Below are positions 17,293 to 26,107 of a DNA stretch of 53,646 nt, piece after piece. Numbering within the stretch: the stretch's first letter is position 1; the number at the start of each line of letters is the position of its first letter. The DNA is from Paenibacillus sp. J23TS9. Its GTDB lineage: Bacteria > Bacillota > Bacilli > Paenibacillales > Paenibacillaceae. Position numbers and translations under genes: made by a program. The DNA is taken from positions 1 to 53,646 of the forward strand of contig NZ_BOSG01000010.1 in assembly GCF_018403225.1 (NCBI RefSeq), in the 5' to 3' direction. The notes beneath the pieces are model-generated. The model had not been told where the DNA came from. It made no database searches and saw only the letters and a list, made by a program, of their open reading frames with translations.

Positions 17293-19041
17293 ATGGAGGA
17301 AAATCATTTGCAGGCTGAGGACCTACAACATAAAGTAATACCCATTCATATGGATGCCAATTTCTTTTTTGAACGTGCCGTCCGGTCACTGGACCGCCTT
17401 CATTATGATAAGGCATTGAAATATTTTCGCAAAGCTGTTGAATATGAACCGGAGAATCCGGTGAATCATTGCAATATGGCGGGTATATTATCAGAGATGG
17501 GCGATTATGAAGGTTCAAACGCCGTCCTTGCCGATATTTTGGAGCATGTCGATGCTTCTATGACGGAATGCTATTTCTATATGGCCAATAATTATGCCAA
17601 TATGGAGAATTTTGAAGAAGCCGAACAGGTGCTGATCAAGTACTTGGAAGAGGATCCCGCAGGCCAGTTTCTGGACGAGGCCGAGGAAATGATGGAGCTG
17701 TTCCAATACGAGCTGGAGCGTCCGGTCAAGCTGAACCGGATTCGCAGCCGCGAAGGCATGGTGGAACACGAAGATGCACGGGCGCTGATGGAAGAGGGAA
17801 AGTTCTCACAGGCAGCCGAACTGCTGGAACAGATCGTGGAGGAGCATCCGGATTTTCTGGCAGCACGCAATAATCTGGCGCTGGCTTACTATTATATGGG
17901 ATTGTTCCATAAAGCCAAGACTACGATCGGTGAGGTGCTGGAGCTAGAACAAGGCAATATTCACGGTCTGTGCAATCTGGCGATATTTTACCAGCATGAA
18001 GGGGATACTACTTCTTTGAATCCTCTGCTGGAGCTGCTTGAAATCACGGTTCCCTTCCACCAAGAGCATGTATTTAAGCTGGCTACCACAATGGGCATTC
18101 TGGGTAGACATGAGTCAGCCTACGGGCATTTCCGCCGGCTTCTGAAGGATGAGGAAGTGAACGGGGATCCAAGCCTTTATCATTATACCGCCGTGGCTGC
18201 TTTCAACAGCGGGCGCTACAAAGAAGCAGAGCGGTACTGGCGTCAGGTGAAAAAACTGGATCCCGCATCGGATATTCCCCGCTTTTATCTTGCACAGCTG
18301 GAGGAACTTGATTGGTCAGGCACGCAGCGGGTAGAGCTGAGCTACCACTACCATCTGCCGTTCGAGGAGCAGCTGAAACGTTGGGAGCAGGATGAAACCG
18401 AGCTTTGCGAGGAGATTAAGACCAATCCGCTGATTCGCTCTTCGTTTTCCTGGGCGCTTCGTTATGGCGACAAAGGAACCAAGCTGCAGGTTATTCGTGC
18501 GCTTGGCTGGCTTGCCGACGAAGAGGTGAAGGAGACGCTGGAAGCTTTCCTGAAAGAACCGGATGAGCCGGCAGAGTTGAAGGATGAAGCCCTGCGTGTT
18601 TTACAGGAGATGGGGGTAGGCGGCTCTGCTCAAGCCATTTTAGAGGTGAGTGCTTCTTCTGCTTCGATTATTGCAGAAACGCAGGCGGCCTATGAATATC
18701 ATGGCGACGACTCCGTTCAGGCAGTTGTAGATCAAGCGCTAAAGCATATGGACGCGAAGGCGGACCGCGAGCAGAAGAATCATCTGCAAAATTTATGGGC
18801 CCAGTTCCTGGGCAAGCTGCATCCCGATACGCCGATGATCCGTCAGACAGAGGGATGGTCTGCGGCATTGGAGTACCTAACGGCCAAGCAGCACGGCAGC
18901 TCTTTGACTTATCAGGAAGTGGCACAGCGCTACGGGGTTTCAGTCTCAACGGTAAGCCGTTATGTGAAACGTATCGACAGTGTATGTTCGCTCAAGGATG
19001 AAAAGGATGATATTTTCCGTCCTTTTACAGAAAACATATAA
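17293..19041 (+). CDS. TPR-repeat protein with C-terminal helix-turn-helix (YvcD-like)
   Basis: This 582-residue cytoplasmic protein has tetratricopeptide repeats in its first 340 residues (for example DKALKYFRKAVEYEPENP, FSQAAELLEQIVEEHPDF, YKEAERYWRQVKKLDP). A middle region of about 345-460 resembles helical HEAT-like segments. The last 50 residues hold a helix-turn-helix, LTYQEVAQRYGVSVSTVSRYV, followed by an acidic tail. TPR proteins usually mediate protein contacts, and the terminal helix-turn-helix adds possible DNA binding. B. subtilis also has a TPR gene, yvcD, just upstream of trxB, so this is likely an ortholog with unknown function. The ATG lies about 12 nt after GGGAGGTG, a rather wide spacing. 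It is co-directional with trxB, 37 nt downstream. Confidence 0.85.
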   Translation: MEENHLQAEDLQHKVIPIHMDANFFFERAVRSLDRLHYDKALKYFRKAVEYEPENPVNHCNMAGILSEMGDYEGSNAVLADILEHVDASMTECYFYMANNYANMENFEEAEQVLIKYLEEDPAGQFLDEAEEMMELFQYELERPVKLNRIRSREGMVEHEDARALMEEGKFSQAAELLEQIVEEHPDFLAARNNLALAYYYMGLFHKAKTTIGEVLELEQGNIHGLCNLAIFYQHEGDTTSLNPLLELLEITVPFHQEHVFKLATTMGILGRHESAYGHFRRLLKDEEVNGDPSLYHYTAVAAFNSGRYKEAERYWRQVKKLDPASDIPRFYLAQLEELDWSGTQRVELSYHYHLPFEEQLKRWEQDETELCEEIKTNPLIRSSFSWALRYGDKGTKLQVIRALGWLADEEVKETLEAFLKEPDEPAELKDEALRVLQEMGVGGSAQAILEVSASSASIIAETQAAYEYHGDDSVQAVVDQALKHMDAKADREQKNHLQNLWAQFLGKLHPDTPMIRQTEGWSAALEYLTAKQHGSSLTYQEVAQRYGVSVSTVSRYVKRIDSVCSLKDEKDDIFRPFTENI

Positions 19042-19078
19042 TTTTATAAAAGATGACCTGCTTAAGGAGGCTAATGAT

Positions 19079-20026
19079 ATGTACAAATCAATCGTAATCG
19101 GAACGGGTCCTGCAGGACTTACGGCAGCCATTTATCTGGCTCGGGCGAATATGCAGCCGCTTGTAATTGAAGGCATGCAGCCCGGCGGACAGCTGACCAC
19201 GACCACGGATATTGAGAACTTTCCTGGTTTTCCCGATGGTATTATGGGTCCTGAACTGATGGATAATATGCGCAAGCAGGCTGAGCGCTTCGGCGCAGAG
19301 TTCAAAACCGGCTGGGTGGACAAGGTGGATTTCTCCAAACGCCCATTTAAGCTGACTGTGGAAGGTATGGGCGAGATTGAAGCTGAGTCTGTGATTATTT
19401 CGACCGGTGCTTCTGCGAAATATCTTGGAATTCCAGGGGAGCAGGAGAATATTGGACGCGGCGTCAGCACTTGTGCAACCTGCGACGGTTTTTTCTTCCG
19501 CGGTAAGAAGATTGTTGTCATCGGTGGCGGCGACTCGGCTATGGAGGAAGCAAACTTCCTTACCCGTTTTGGTTCCAGCGTAACGTTGGTGCACCGCAGA
19601 GAAGAGCTGAGAGCTTCGAAAATTATGCAGGAGCGTGCACGCGGCAATGAAAAGATTATCTGGGCGCTGAACAGAGCTCCACTTGAAGTGGTAGCTGGTG
19701 AGAACGGTGTGAAGGGTCTGAAGGTATATAATAACGAAAGCAGACAGGAAGAACTGATCGAGGCAGACGGTGTCTTCGTAGCGATCGGGCATACGCCTAA
19801 TACCAAATTCCTGGACAGCCAGATTACGACGGATGAGGTTGGCTACATTCTCGTGAAGCCGGGAACAACGGAAACCAATATTCCGGGCGTATTCGCTTGC
19901 GGCGACGTGCAGGATTTGCGCTATCGCCAAGCCATTTCCGCAGCTGGCACAGGCTGCATGGCTGCGATGGACTGTGAGAAGTTCCTGGAAGGCAGCATGG
20001 TGCATGACTGGAGCGAAACGCTGTAA
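19079..20026 (+). CDS. trxB: thioredoxin reductase TrxB
   Basis: TrxB is an FAD enzyme that reduces thioredoxin with NADPH. The 315 residues show the FAD-binding GTGPAG (8-13), the redox-active CATC at 132-135 followed by DGFFFRG, the NADPH-binding GGGDSAMEEA, and the second FAD motif GVFACGDVQD near residue 280. Length is normal for low-molecular-weight TrxB. ATG 19079 follows AAGGAGG by 8 nt; the upstream open frame to 18980 overlaps the TPR gene and is rejected. Confidence 0.97.
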   Translation: MYKSIVIGTGPAGLTAAIYLARANMQPLVIEGMQPGGQLTTTTDIENFPGFPDGIMGPELMDNMRKQAERFGAEFKTGWVDKVDFSKRPFKLTVEGMGEIEAESVIISTGASAKYLGIPGEQENIGRGVSTCATCDGFFFRGKKIVVIGGGDSAMEEANFLTRFGSSVTLVHRREELRASKIMQERARGNEKIIWALNRAPLEVVAGENGVKGLKVYNNESRQEELIEADGVFVAIGHTPNTKFLDSQITTDEVGYILVKPGTTETNIPGVFACGDVQDLRYRQAISAAGTGCMAAMDCEKFLEGSMVHDWSETL

Positions 20027-20042
20027 GTACTAATTTAATACA

Positions 20043-20097
20043 AAAGGGTGTCCCATTAGGCCATTGTATGGCTGAGGGGGCACCCTTTATTTTTTTC
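20043..20097 (+). terminator. terminator after trxB
   Basis: AAAGGGTG pairs with CACCCTTT, with a second inner helix CCC/GGG, and a run of T follows at 20090-20096. Confidence 0.88.
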
Positions 20098-20400
20098 GTT
20101 AATGCACTTACAGAGAGTAGGAGTAGCGAAGGGGACGAATCATTCTGCAGCAGCAAGCATTCGTCTCTGCCCTCCGAACATAGTTAGATCCCAGAAGAAA
20201 TGAAAGAAGCTGTCGCCTGGTTGAAAACCAGGAGCAGCTTCTTAGACGCCTCACCGAAGAATAAGGTGAGTAAAGAGTGGCCTTTGCAAGGAGAAGGAGC
20301 GGAGGTTTGGGGATAGCCGATCCTTTGAGAGCCAGTTTTCACCTTAGACCAATTCAATCCTAGAACTGGCGAACAACAGAGCGGATAGACCGAAACCGCA
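20098..20400. other. intergenic region with three stem-loops between converging genes
   Basis: No convincing ORF is present in these 300 nt. Three stem-loops follow one another: GAAGCTG/CAGCTTC enclosing CCTGGTT/AACCAGG (20206-20241), CTCACC/GGTGAG (about 20250-20270), and GCCAGTT/AACTGGC (20331-20370). Read on the minus strand, the first hairpin is followed by a T-rich stretch and might end the exporter/two-component transcript, although 165 nt past its last stop codon. A small structured RNA is an alternative. Confidence 0.45.
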
Positions 20401-20405
20401 GCGCT

Positions 20406-21008
20406 TTATAGCCAGCCGTTCTCTTCCGCCATGCTGATCGCCTCAATCCGGTTTTTGACCTCGAGCTTGTTCAGGATTTCAGAGATATAATTGCGGACAG
20501 TTCCGTGCGAGAGATGGAGGGAGCGTGCGATTTCATTGGCAGTTTTGCCGGCGGCAATCAGCTGTAGAATCTCACATTCTCTCGGGGTGAGCGGATTCTT
20601 TTGAGAGACGGAGTCAAAGATCAGCTCAGGTGATATGGCGCGGTGTCCCTGCATGACACGGCGGATCGACTCGGCGAGCCGATCACTTGGCTCGTCCTTC
20701 AGCAAATAGCCGCTGATGCCTGCCTTAACGGCCCTCTCAAAGTATCCCGGACGCGCAAAGGTCGTCAGAATGATGACGCGGCATGGTGATGATTCCGTTT
20801 TGAGCAGCTCCGCCACCTCGATGCCTGTTTGTACAGGCATCTCGATGTCCAGCAGACACACATCAGGCTTCAGCTTCAAGATCAGGGAAAGCGCCTCCGC
20901 CCCGTCGCCGGCTTGGCCTACCACCTGCAGATCATCCTCCAGGTCAAGAAGAGAGGCAAGAGCACCGCGCAAAAGACGCTGGTCCTCGGCAATCACAATT
21001 TGGATCAT
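20406..21008 (-). CDS. NarL/DesR-type response regulator
   Basis: The 200-residue protein has a receiver domain with acidic pocket AEDQ, phospho-acceptor Asp54 in CLLDIEMP, Thr in ILTTFARPGYF and Lys in LLKDE, followed by a LuxR-type helix-turn-helix (LTPRECEILQLIAAGKTANEIA). Its start overlaps the kinase stop by 4 nt. Sequence and domain lengths resemble B. subtilis DesR and YvfU. The gene order ATPase-permease-kinase-regulator matches yvfRSTU, so control of the exporter operon itself is the simplest reading. A set of ATGACA/TGTCAT half sites before the operon (23911-23940) is the likely target. Confidence 0.92.
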   Translation of the reverse strand: MIQIVIAEDQRLLRGALASLLDLEDDLQVVGQAGDGAEALSLILKLKPDVCLLDIEMPVQTGIEVAELLKTESSPCRVIILTTFARPGYFERAVKAGISGYLLKDEPSDRLAESIRRVMQGHRAISPELIFDSVSQKNPLTPRECEILQLIAAGKTANEIARSLHLSHGTVRNYISEILNKLEVKNRIEAISMAEENGWL

Positions 21009-22147
21009 GCGGTTTCACACTCCTTGCCGGGTTCATTTTTTATGACGATTGGAATGCGGATTTGGACTACCATTCCGTTAGATGAAGAGAGCTCTACTGA
21101 ACCGTCAATCAGGGACAGCCGCTCCTTCATGCCTGTTAGGCCATTACCATCTTTCGGTTCTCCTTCAGAACCGGAATTCCAGCCTATGCCGTTATCGCTG
21201 ATGGCGAGCCGGATCTCACTCGATGTTTGCTCAATAGCAATCGTACAAGCATCCGCCCGGCTGTGTTTCACGATGTTGGTGACGGCTTCCTTCAAACACA
21301 TGCTGAGAATGTTTTGCGTCAGTCCTGAAATGCCTTCTACCCGAAAGTCACCCTCAGCCTTATGCTGTATGCCTGCACTCTCCAGCATTCGCTCAGAAGC
21401 CCTGAGCTCCTCCATAACTGTCAATGTCCGCATCCCGGTCACTAGCTCCCGTACCTGCCGCAGGGCGGCTCTGGAGGTCTGTTCGATCTCCCGTGCCTCC
21501 ATCAGCGCTTTCTCCGGGTCGCGGTCGATCAGCCGTGTAACGAGCTGGCTTTTCAAGGTGATCAGTGACAAAGTGTGTCCTAATGTGTCATGCAAGTCCC
21601 TCGAAATGCGCATCCGCTCCTCACGCTTTATCAGCTCCTCAATCCGTTCATTCGCCTGCTTCAGATCGCGTTGGAGCTGCTGCTGCTTGAACATGGACCG
21701 CATCCCGAAGGGAGACATCATCATGACCACTAAAAAGGGCAGAACGATATACAGGTCCTGCCTTACCATACGGGGGATATTGATAAAGACGGGCAGGATC
21801 AGCATGACATAAAAGACAGCCAGCGCAATGGAAAACCGCCGCTGTTCTTTGTAATAGGCAATAAAGCTGGCCGTGTAGAATCCGAGGAATAAATTGTATG
21901 GGCTGTATGCGATACAGAGAATAAAGGCAAGGAGCATCTGAAGACCCAGCCAGTAAGTGAATGACTTTTTGGCGAAAAAAAGCTGGCGGTAGGTTAACAG
22001 GAAGATGGCGATCATCAAATAGCCCACCACCATCCGTAAACCCTGCTCCTGGCTGATATAGAAAATTGGCATGGATATATATATTAGCCAAACATAAGGG
22101 AAAACTCCCAGTTCACTTGGGAAAAATCTTAATCGTGAACGATACAA
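21005..22147 (-). CDS. sensor histidine kinase, DesK/YvfT-like
   Basis: This 380-residue membrane kinase has about five to six hydrophobic segments in residues 15-155, a coiled linker (about 158-180), and a HisKA_3 dimerisation box RISRDLHDTLGHTLSL with phospho-acceptor His186, close to the position of the DesK histidine. The ATPase domain carries the N box ALKEAVTNIVKH-like segment, DNGIGW and GNGLTGMKERL. There is no large external sensor domain, so it may read membrane state, or an antibiotic or peptide within the membrane. It overlaps the regulator by 4 nt and lies 3 nt after the permease gene. Confidence 0.92.
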   Translation of the reverse strand: MYRSRLRFFPSELGVFPYVWLIYISMPIFYISQEQGLRMVVGYLMIAIFLLTYRQLFFAKKSFTYWLGLQMLLAFILCIAYSPYNLFLGFYTASFIAYYKEQRRFSIALAVFYVMLILPVFINIPRMVRQDLYIVLPFLVVMMMSPFGMRSMFKQQQLQRDLKQANERIEELIKREERMRISRDLHDTLGHTLSLITLKSQLVTRLIDRDPEKALMEAREIEQTSRAALRQVRELVTGMRTLTVMEELRASERMLESAGIQHKAEGDFRVEGISGLTQNILSMCLKEAVTNIVKHSRADACTIAIEQTSSEIRLAISDNGIGWNSGSEGEPKDGNGLTGMKERLSLIDGSVELSSSNGMVVQIRIPIVIKNEPGKECETA

Positions 22148-22150
22148 GGA

Positions 22151-22888
22151 TTACACCGCTTCCTGTTTTTTTCGAATATATATGGATAGTACCATAAACA
22201 GGAATAAATATCCGGCCAGAATCAACATTGGTTTCAGATCAGGAGCATTCCCTGCGGCAATGGACCATACACCAGCGCCATAATTGTAGGATGGAAGCCA
22301 CTTGCCAATGGTTTGAAGCACGGAGGGAAAGCTGTCGATCGGCATCCACATGCCGCCAAGAACGGCCATCAGCATGTATGCAATATTGCTCACACCGCTT
22401 GCAGTATCCACTCTTTTCATGGTTCCGAACAGGGTACCCAGAGCAAGAAACGGGATGGAGGCAACCAGAATCCACAATCCGCTGCCAATCCATTGGCCGA
22501 TAGACATATGGACTCCGTTGATAAGGAAGCCTGCGATAAAAATAACGATGACCGAAAAAGCATGCATGACGGTTTGGCCAAACATTTTGGATATAAAATA
22601 GATACTCCCCGGCAGCGGGGTGATCCGCATATAGACGGCCCAACCCAGACTTTGCTCCTGAACCATACGGATGCCGACGGTCATGATCGCCGATCCCATG
22701 ACGCTGAAGGTGGTCATTGACATCATATAATGTGCCTGCCATGCTTCCACGTTATCAATGCCGGTATTCACGATTTTGGTGAAGATAAAATAAAATACGA
22801 TAGGCATCAACAGGGACCAAAATACATAATAAGGATTACGGATGATCCGCAGCATTTCTACCCTGCACTGCATAAGCAGCATTTTCAT
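22151..22888 (-). CDS. ABC-2 type transporter permease
   Basis: The 245-residue protein has six predicted membrane helices and an ABC-2 permease pattern, including GMWMPIDSFP between the last helices, typical of drug-efflux permeases (YvfS and LnrM/N-like). It should form the membrane pore with the ATPase encoded just upstream; its ATG overlaps the ATPase stop codon by 1 nt (TAATG arrangement). The export substrate is unknown. Because the same operon encodes a kinase and regulator, a toxic lipophilic compound is plausible but not shown by sequence. Confidence 0.88.
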   Translation of the reverse strand: MKMLLMQCRVEMLRIIRNPYYVFWSLLMPIVFYFIFTKIVNTGIDNVEAWQAHYMMSMTTFSVMGSAIMTVGIRMVQEQSLGWAVYMRITPLPGSIYFISKMFGQTVMHAFSVIVIFIAGFLINGVHMSIGQWIGSGLWILVASIPFLALGTLFGTMKRVDTASGVSNIAYMLMAVLGGMWMPIDSFPSVLQTIGKWLPSYNYGAGVWSIAAGNAPDLKPMLILAGYLFLFMVLSIYIRKKQEAV

Positions 22889-23823
22889 TACGATACCGCC
22901 TCCTTGTCGTGATCCGCGCTAACCATGATTTCAAATGCATCATCGAGCCGGCCCTGCCCGGTGCGGATATCCCTCGCGGGTATATTGTATCTGAAGATTG
23001 CAGCCAGAACGGTATCCGTATTATCTGCCGTAACGACCCATCTTCCTTCCTGCTCCTTGCAATCGCGTACACCGGGAACGGAACGCATGCGATGAAGCAT
23101 CTCATCCACAGCGTATGAGTCTTCTCCGGTCATGTCTGCGATGAAAGACACGGAGCGGCTGGTCAGTCTCGACACTATCTCGTCAGGCGTGCCGTCGGCT
23201 GCAATTTTTCCTTTATTAAAAAGAAGAATCCGGTCCGCGGTATCCTCAGCCTCCTGCAAATAGTGGGTGGAAAAAAGAATGGTTTTGCCCCGATCGGCCA
23301 ATTCGTCAGCCTGCTGCCAAAACGCCTTGCGCGCAGGAGCATCGAGACCAACTGTGGGTTCATCGAAGAATAGGAGATCCGGATTTCCTGCAAGAGCGAG
23401 TGCAAATCCGAGTCTGCGCTTCTGTCCTCCAGACAGCTTATCCGCGCGTTTATTCAGCTCCTCCGGCGTAAAGCCGGCCAGATGCACCATTTCGGACAGC
23501 TTCAGGGGACTCGGATAGTAACTCCGGATCAGGCTCATGACCTCATGCACCTTAAGTCCATCAATGACGCTAACCTCCTGCAGCATGGCGCCAATGCGTC
23601 TTTTGACCTGGGCATGCTTAGGGGATTGGCCGAATATTCTGACACTGCCAAGACTAGGCTCCCGTAGTCCTAGCATCATGGAGAGCACGGTTGTTTTACC
23701 TGCTCCGTTGGGACCAAGAACTGCGGTGACCGAGCCCCGCGGAATAACGAATGAAACATCATCCACGGCCGTTTTTCCTGAGAATATTTTTGATACATGC
23801 TGAAGCTCTGCTATATTTTCCAT
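22888..23823 (-). CDS. ABC transporter ATP-binding protein (drug-export type)
   Basis: The 311 residues contain Walker A GPNGAGKTT, signature LSGGQKRRLGFALAL, Walker B LLFFDEPTVGLD and H loop LFSTHYLQEAED, as in CcmA/DrrA-type exporters. The C-terminal 90 residues match the extension seen in drug-export ATPases. It is the first gene of a four-gene minus-strand operon (ATPase, permease, kinase, regulator). The ATG follows GGAGG (CGGAGGTTATT). About 90 nt upstream is a cluster of inverted repeats that may bind the operon's own regulator. Confidence 0.92.
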   Translation of the reverse strand: MENIAELQHVSKIFSGKTAVDDVSFVIPRGSVTAVLGPNGAGKTTVLSMMLGLREPSLGSVRIFGQSPKHAQVKRRIGAMLQEVSVIDGLKVHEVMSLIRSYYPSPLKLSEMVHLAGFTPEELNKRADKLSGGQKRRLGFALALAGNPDLLFFDEPTVGLDAPARKAFWQQADELADRGKTILFSTHYLQEAEDTADRILLFNKGKIAADGTPDEIVSRLTSRSVSFIADMTGEDSYAVDEMLHRMRSVPGVRDCKEQEGRWVVTADNTDTVLAAIFRYNIPARDIRTGQGRLDDAFEIMVSADHDKEAVS

Positions 23824-23910
23824 AATAACCTCCGCCTGGATAGGTTCTGTGACTGCTGAATACCTGATACTTCCATTCTAATCACAGGGAGCGGGTGCGG
23901 TTAGTGTATG

Positions 23911-23940
23911 CTGTCATGAAAAGCATATGACAGTTGTCAT
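23911..23940 (-). promoter_or_regulatory. candidate operator of the exporter/two-component operon
   Basis: Three half sites share the TGTCAT/ATGACA core: CTGTCAT 23911-23917, ATGACAG 23927-23933 and TGTCAT 23935-23940. They form two perfect inverted repeats, one with a 9-nt and one with a 2-nt spacer. They lie 88-117 nt upstream of the ATPase start. Tandem palindromes are the usual target of DesR/LiaR-like response regulators. The spacing to a promoter is unclear. Confidence 0.55.
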
Positions 23941-24050
23941 TTTATGCGAGGGGAAAATAGGGCGAGCGAACTGTTTCACGAAATCTCCACAAAGCAGTTT
24001 CAGCCCGCAGCACGGGCATTGATGGCGGTTTGTGACGGTTCTCACATCTC

Positions 24051-24079
24051 TTGACCGATAGAATAGCTTCAATTATAGT
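24051..24079 (+). promoter_or_regulatory. promoter of glcK
   Basis: TTGACC (24051-24056), 17-nt spacer and TATAGT (24074-24079) form a good SigA promoter 50 nt upstream of the glcK start. It points away from the exporter operon. Confidence 0.75.
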
Positions 24080-24128
24080 TGGTACAGTAGGAGCAAACTA
24101 TTATTGAAGAAAAAAGGTGGCTTGTAAC

Positions 24129-25079
24129 ATGTCTGAGCAAATCTACGTTGGTGTCGATTTAGGGGGAACCTCGATCAAGGTCGGCATCTGCAATCAAGCA
24201 GGACAGCTTATTCAAACGTATGAAGGACCCACTGAAACGGAAAAAGGCGTTGATGTTGTCGTCAATAATATCGAGAAATATGTTCGACATATTGTTGACC
24301 AGTCCCCATACAGCTGGGATCAGCTGGCCGGTGTGGGAGCGGGAGTTGCCGGCTTCACCAATGTCCGTGAGGGAATCATTATTTTCGCACCAAACGTAGG
24401 TTTCCGTGATGTGCCGATTCGCGCTATTCTGGAGGAGAAGATCGGCAAGCCTATTAAAATAGACAATGACGCTAACGTTGCTGCACTGGGTGAGGCTTGG
24501 AGCGGCGCGGGACGCGGAATCGACAACTGTGTGTGCTATACACTGGGTACGGGTGTAGGCGGCGGAATCATTATGAACGGTAAAATTTATCAGGGCTTTT
24601 CTGGCCTTGCAGGAGAGCTGGGACATATCTCGGTTGTTCCTGATCTAGAAGCGATCCAATGCGGCTGCGGTAAAATGGGCTGCCTCGAGACCGTATCCTC
24701 GGCTACAGGGATTATTCGTATGGCGAAGGATGCTGTTGAGCGCGGTGACCGCACTTCTCTGGCGCTGGAGTCGAATATCGCAGCGAAGGAAGTTTTCGAT
24801 GCTGCAAAAGCAGGGGATGAGGTTGCTCAGCGCATCGTGAAGCGTGCAGCGTTCTATCTGGGCAAATCCATGGCAGCTGTAGCGGCTGCGCTCAATCCGG
24901 AAGTGTTCATTATCGGCGGCGGCGTATCGAAAGCAGGGGATATCCTGTTTGACGAGGTGCGCGAAGTGTTCGCCAAACTGACACCAGAGCCACTGCAGAA
25001 GGGCGTTTCGATCCTGCCTGCACAGCTTGGAAACGATGCCGGTGTTGTCGGCGCTGCCGGACTCCTGCTTCGTTCCTAG
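24129..25079 (+). CDS. glcK: glucokinase, ROK family
   Basis: The enzyme phosphorylates glucose with ATP. The 316 residues have the phosphate-binding VGVDLGGTSIKVG at the N-terminus, the catalytic Asp in IDNDANVAALGE, TLGTGVGGGIIMNG, the ROK signature GLAGELGHISV, and the zinc-binding cysteine cluster CGCGKMGC at 178-185. ATG 24129 is used, with AAGGTGG upstream; the frame opens at GTG 24117 within that ribosome binding site. It heads a run toward rapZ, yvcK, whiA and HPr. In B. subtilis glcK is elsewhere, so this placement beside rapZ is a lineage difference. Confidence 0.92.
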   Translation: MSEQIYVGVDLGGTSIKVGICNQAGQLIQTYEGPTETEKGVDVVVNNIEKYVRHIVDQSPYSWDQLAGVGAGVAGFTNVREGIIIFAPNVGFRDVPIRAILEEKIGKPIKIDNDANVAALGEAWSGAGRGIDNCVCYTLGTGVGGGIIMNGKIYQGFSGLAGELGHISVVPDLEAIQCGCGKMGCLETVSSATGIIRMAKDAVERGDRTSLALESNIAAKEVFDAAKAGDEVAQRIVKRAAFYLGKSMAAVAAALNPEVFIIGGGVSKAGDILFDEVREVFAKLTPEPLQKGVSILPAQLGNDAGVVGAAGLLLRS

Positions 25080-25207
25080 GACAGCTGTAGCGGCTGTTTA
25101 AACGGAGAAACGGATGTACAGCGGGCGGCTTTGAATAAATAAGAATTTGAAGTATTTGCGGCCCGTTCTTTCGCTTTCTGAATACCAAACCAAGGGAGGG
25201 AAAGCTG

Positions 25208-26107
25208 ATGCAAGACGGTGACAATACTGCGTCGGCCATGGCCACCCTGATTATTATTACAGGCATGTCAGGGGCTGGAAAGACGCTAGCAGTACGAAGC
25301 CTGGAGGATCTCGGTTTTTTTTGTGTAGATAACCTGCCTCCGGTGCTGATTCCAAAATTCGCAGAACTGATTGAACAGTCGAAGGGTAAAATCGCGAAGG
25401 TGGCGCTGGTAATTGATCTGCGCGGACGCGAATTTTTTACGGCATTATCGGAATCCTTAAATTATATCAAGGACCATTTTACGATACATTGTGAAATTCT
25501 GTTTCTGGAAGCTACCGACTCGGTGCTGGTGCAGCGCTACAAGGAAAGCCGGCGTCGTCATCCGCTTGCTCCTGAGGGCATGCCGCTTGACGGCATCCGC
25601 CTCGAGCGCAAAATGCTGGAGGAGCTGAAAAGCTCCGCAACCGTTGTGCTGGATACCAGCAGCATGAAGCCGGGACAGCTGAAGGATAAAATCATCTCGA
25701 GGTTCTCCCAACTGGAGAGCAACACGCTATCCATCAATATTACTTCGTTCGGTTTTAAGTACGGAATTCCGATTGACGCCGACCTTGTATTTGATGTCCG
25801 TTTTCTGCCGAATCCCCATTATGTGGAGAATTTGCGGCCGCGGACCGGACAGGACAGCGAAGTATACGACTATGTCATGAAGTGGCCTGAAACCCAATCA
25901 TTCCTGACCAAACTGCTGGATATGCTGCATTTTCTCATTCCACAGTACCGGAAGGAAGGCAAGAGTCAAGTGATTATCGGCATTGGATGCACAGGCGGGA
26001 AGCACCGCTCGGTAGCCATCGCTGAATATCTGGGCAAAATGCTGGGGGCCAGTGAAACAGAATCAGTTTCGGTCAGCCACCGGGATTCTGAACGTGATCG
26101 GCATTAA
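25208..26107 (+). CDS. rapZ: RNase adapter / nucleotide-binding protein RapZ (YvcJ)
   Basis: The 299-residue P-loop protein has Walker A GMSGAGKT at 19-26, [11 protein letters not shown], the VDLRG-like Walker B, and a C-terminal domain with [13 protein letters not shown] and the [10 protein letters not shown] motif. It binds and hydrolyses nucleotides. In E. coli RapZ adapts RNase E to the GlmZ small RNA; in B. subtilis YvcJ affects competence, and the molecular role is less clear. The start ATG follows AAGGGAGGG; an internal Met at residue 11 is possible. The stop overlaps the yvcK start. Confidence 0.93.
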   Translation: MQDGDNTASAMATLIIITGMSGAGKTLAVRSLEDLGFFCVDNLPPVLIPKFAELIEQSKGKIAKVALVIDLRGREFFTALSESLNYIKDHFTIHCEILFLEATDSVLVQRYKESRRRHPLAPEGMPLDGIRLERKMLEELKSSATVVLDTSSMKPGQLKDKIISRFSQLESNTLSINITSFGFKYGIPIDADLVFDVRFLPNPHYVENLRPRTGQDSEVYDYVMKWPETQSFLTKLLDMLHFLIPQYRKEGKSQVIIGIGCTGGKHRSVAIAEYLGKMLGASETESVSVSHRDSERDRH

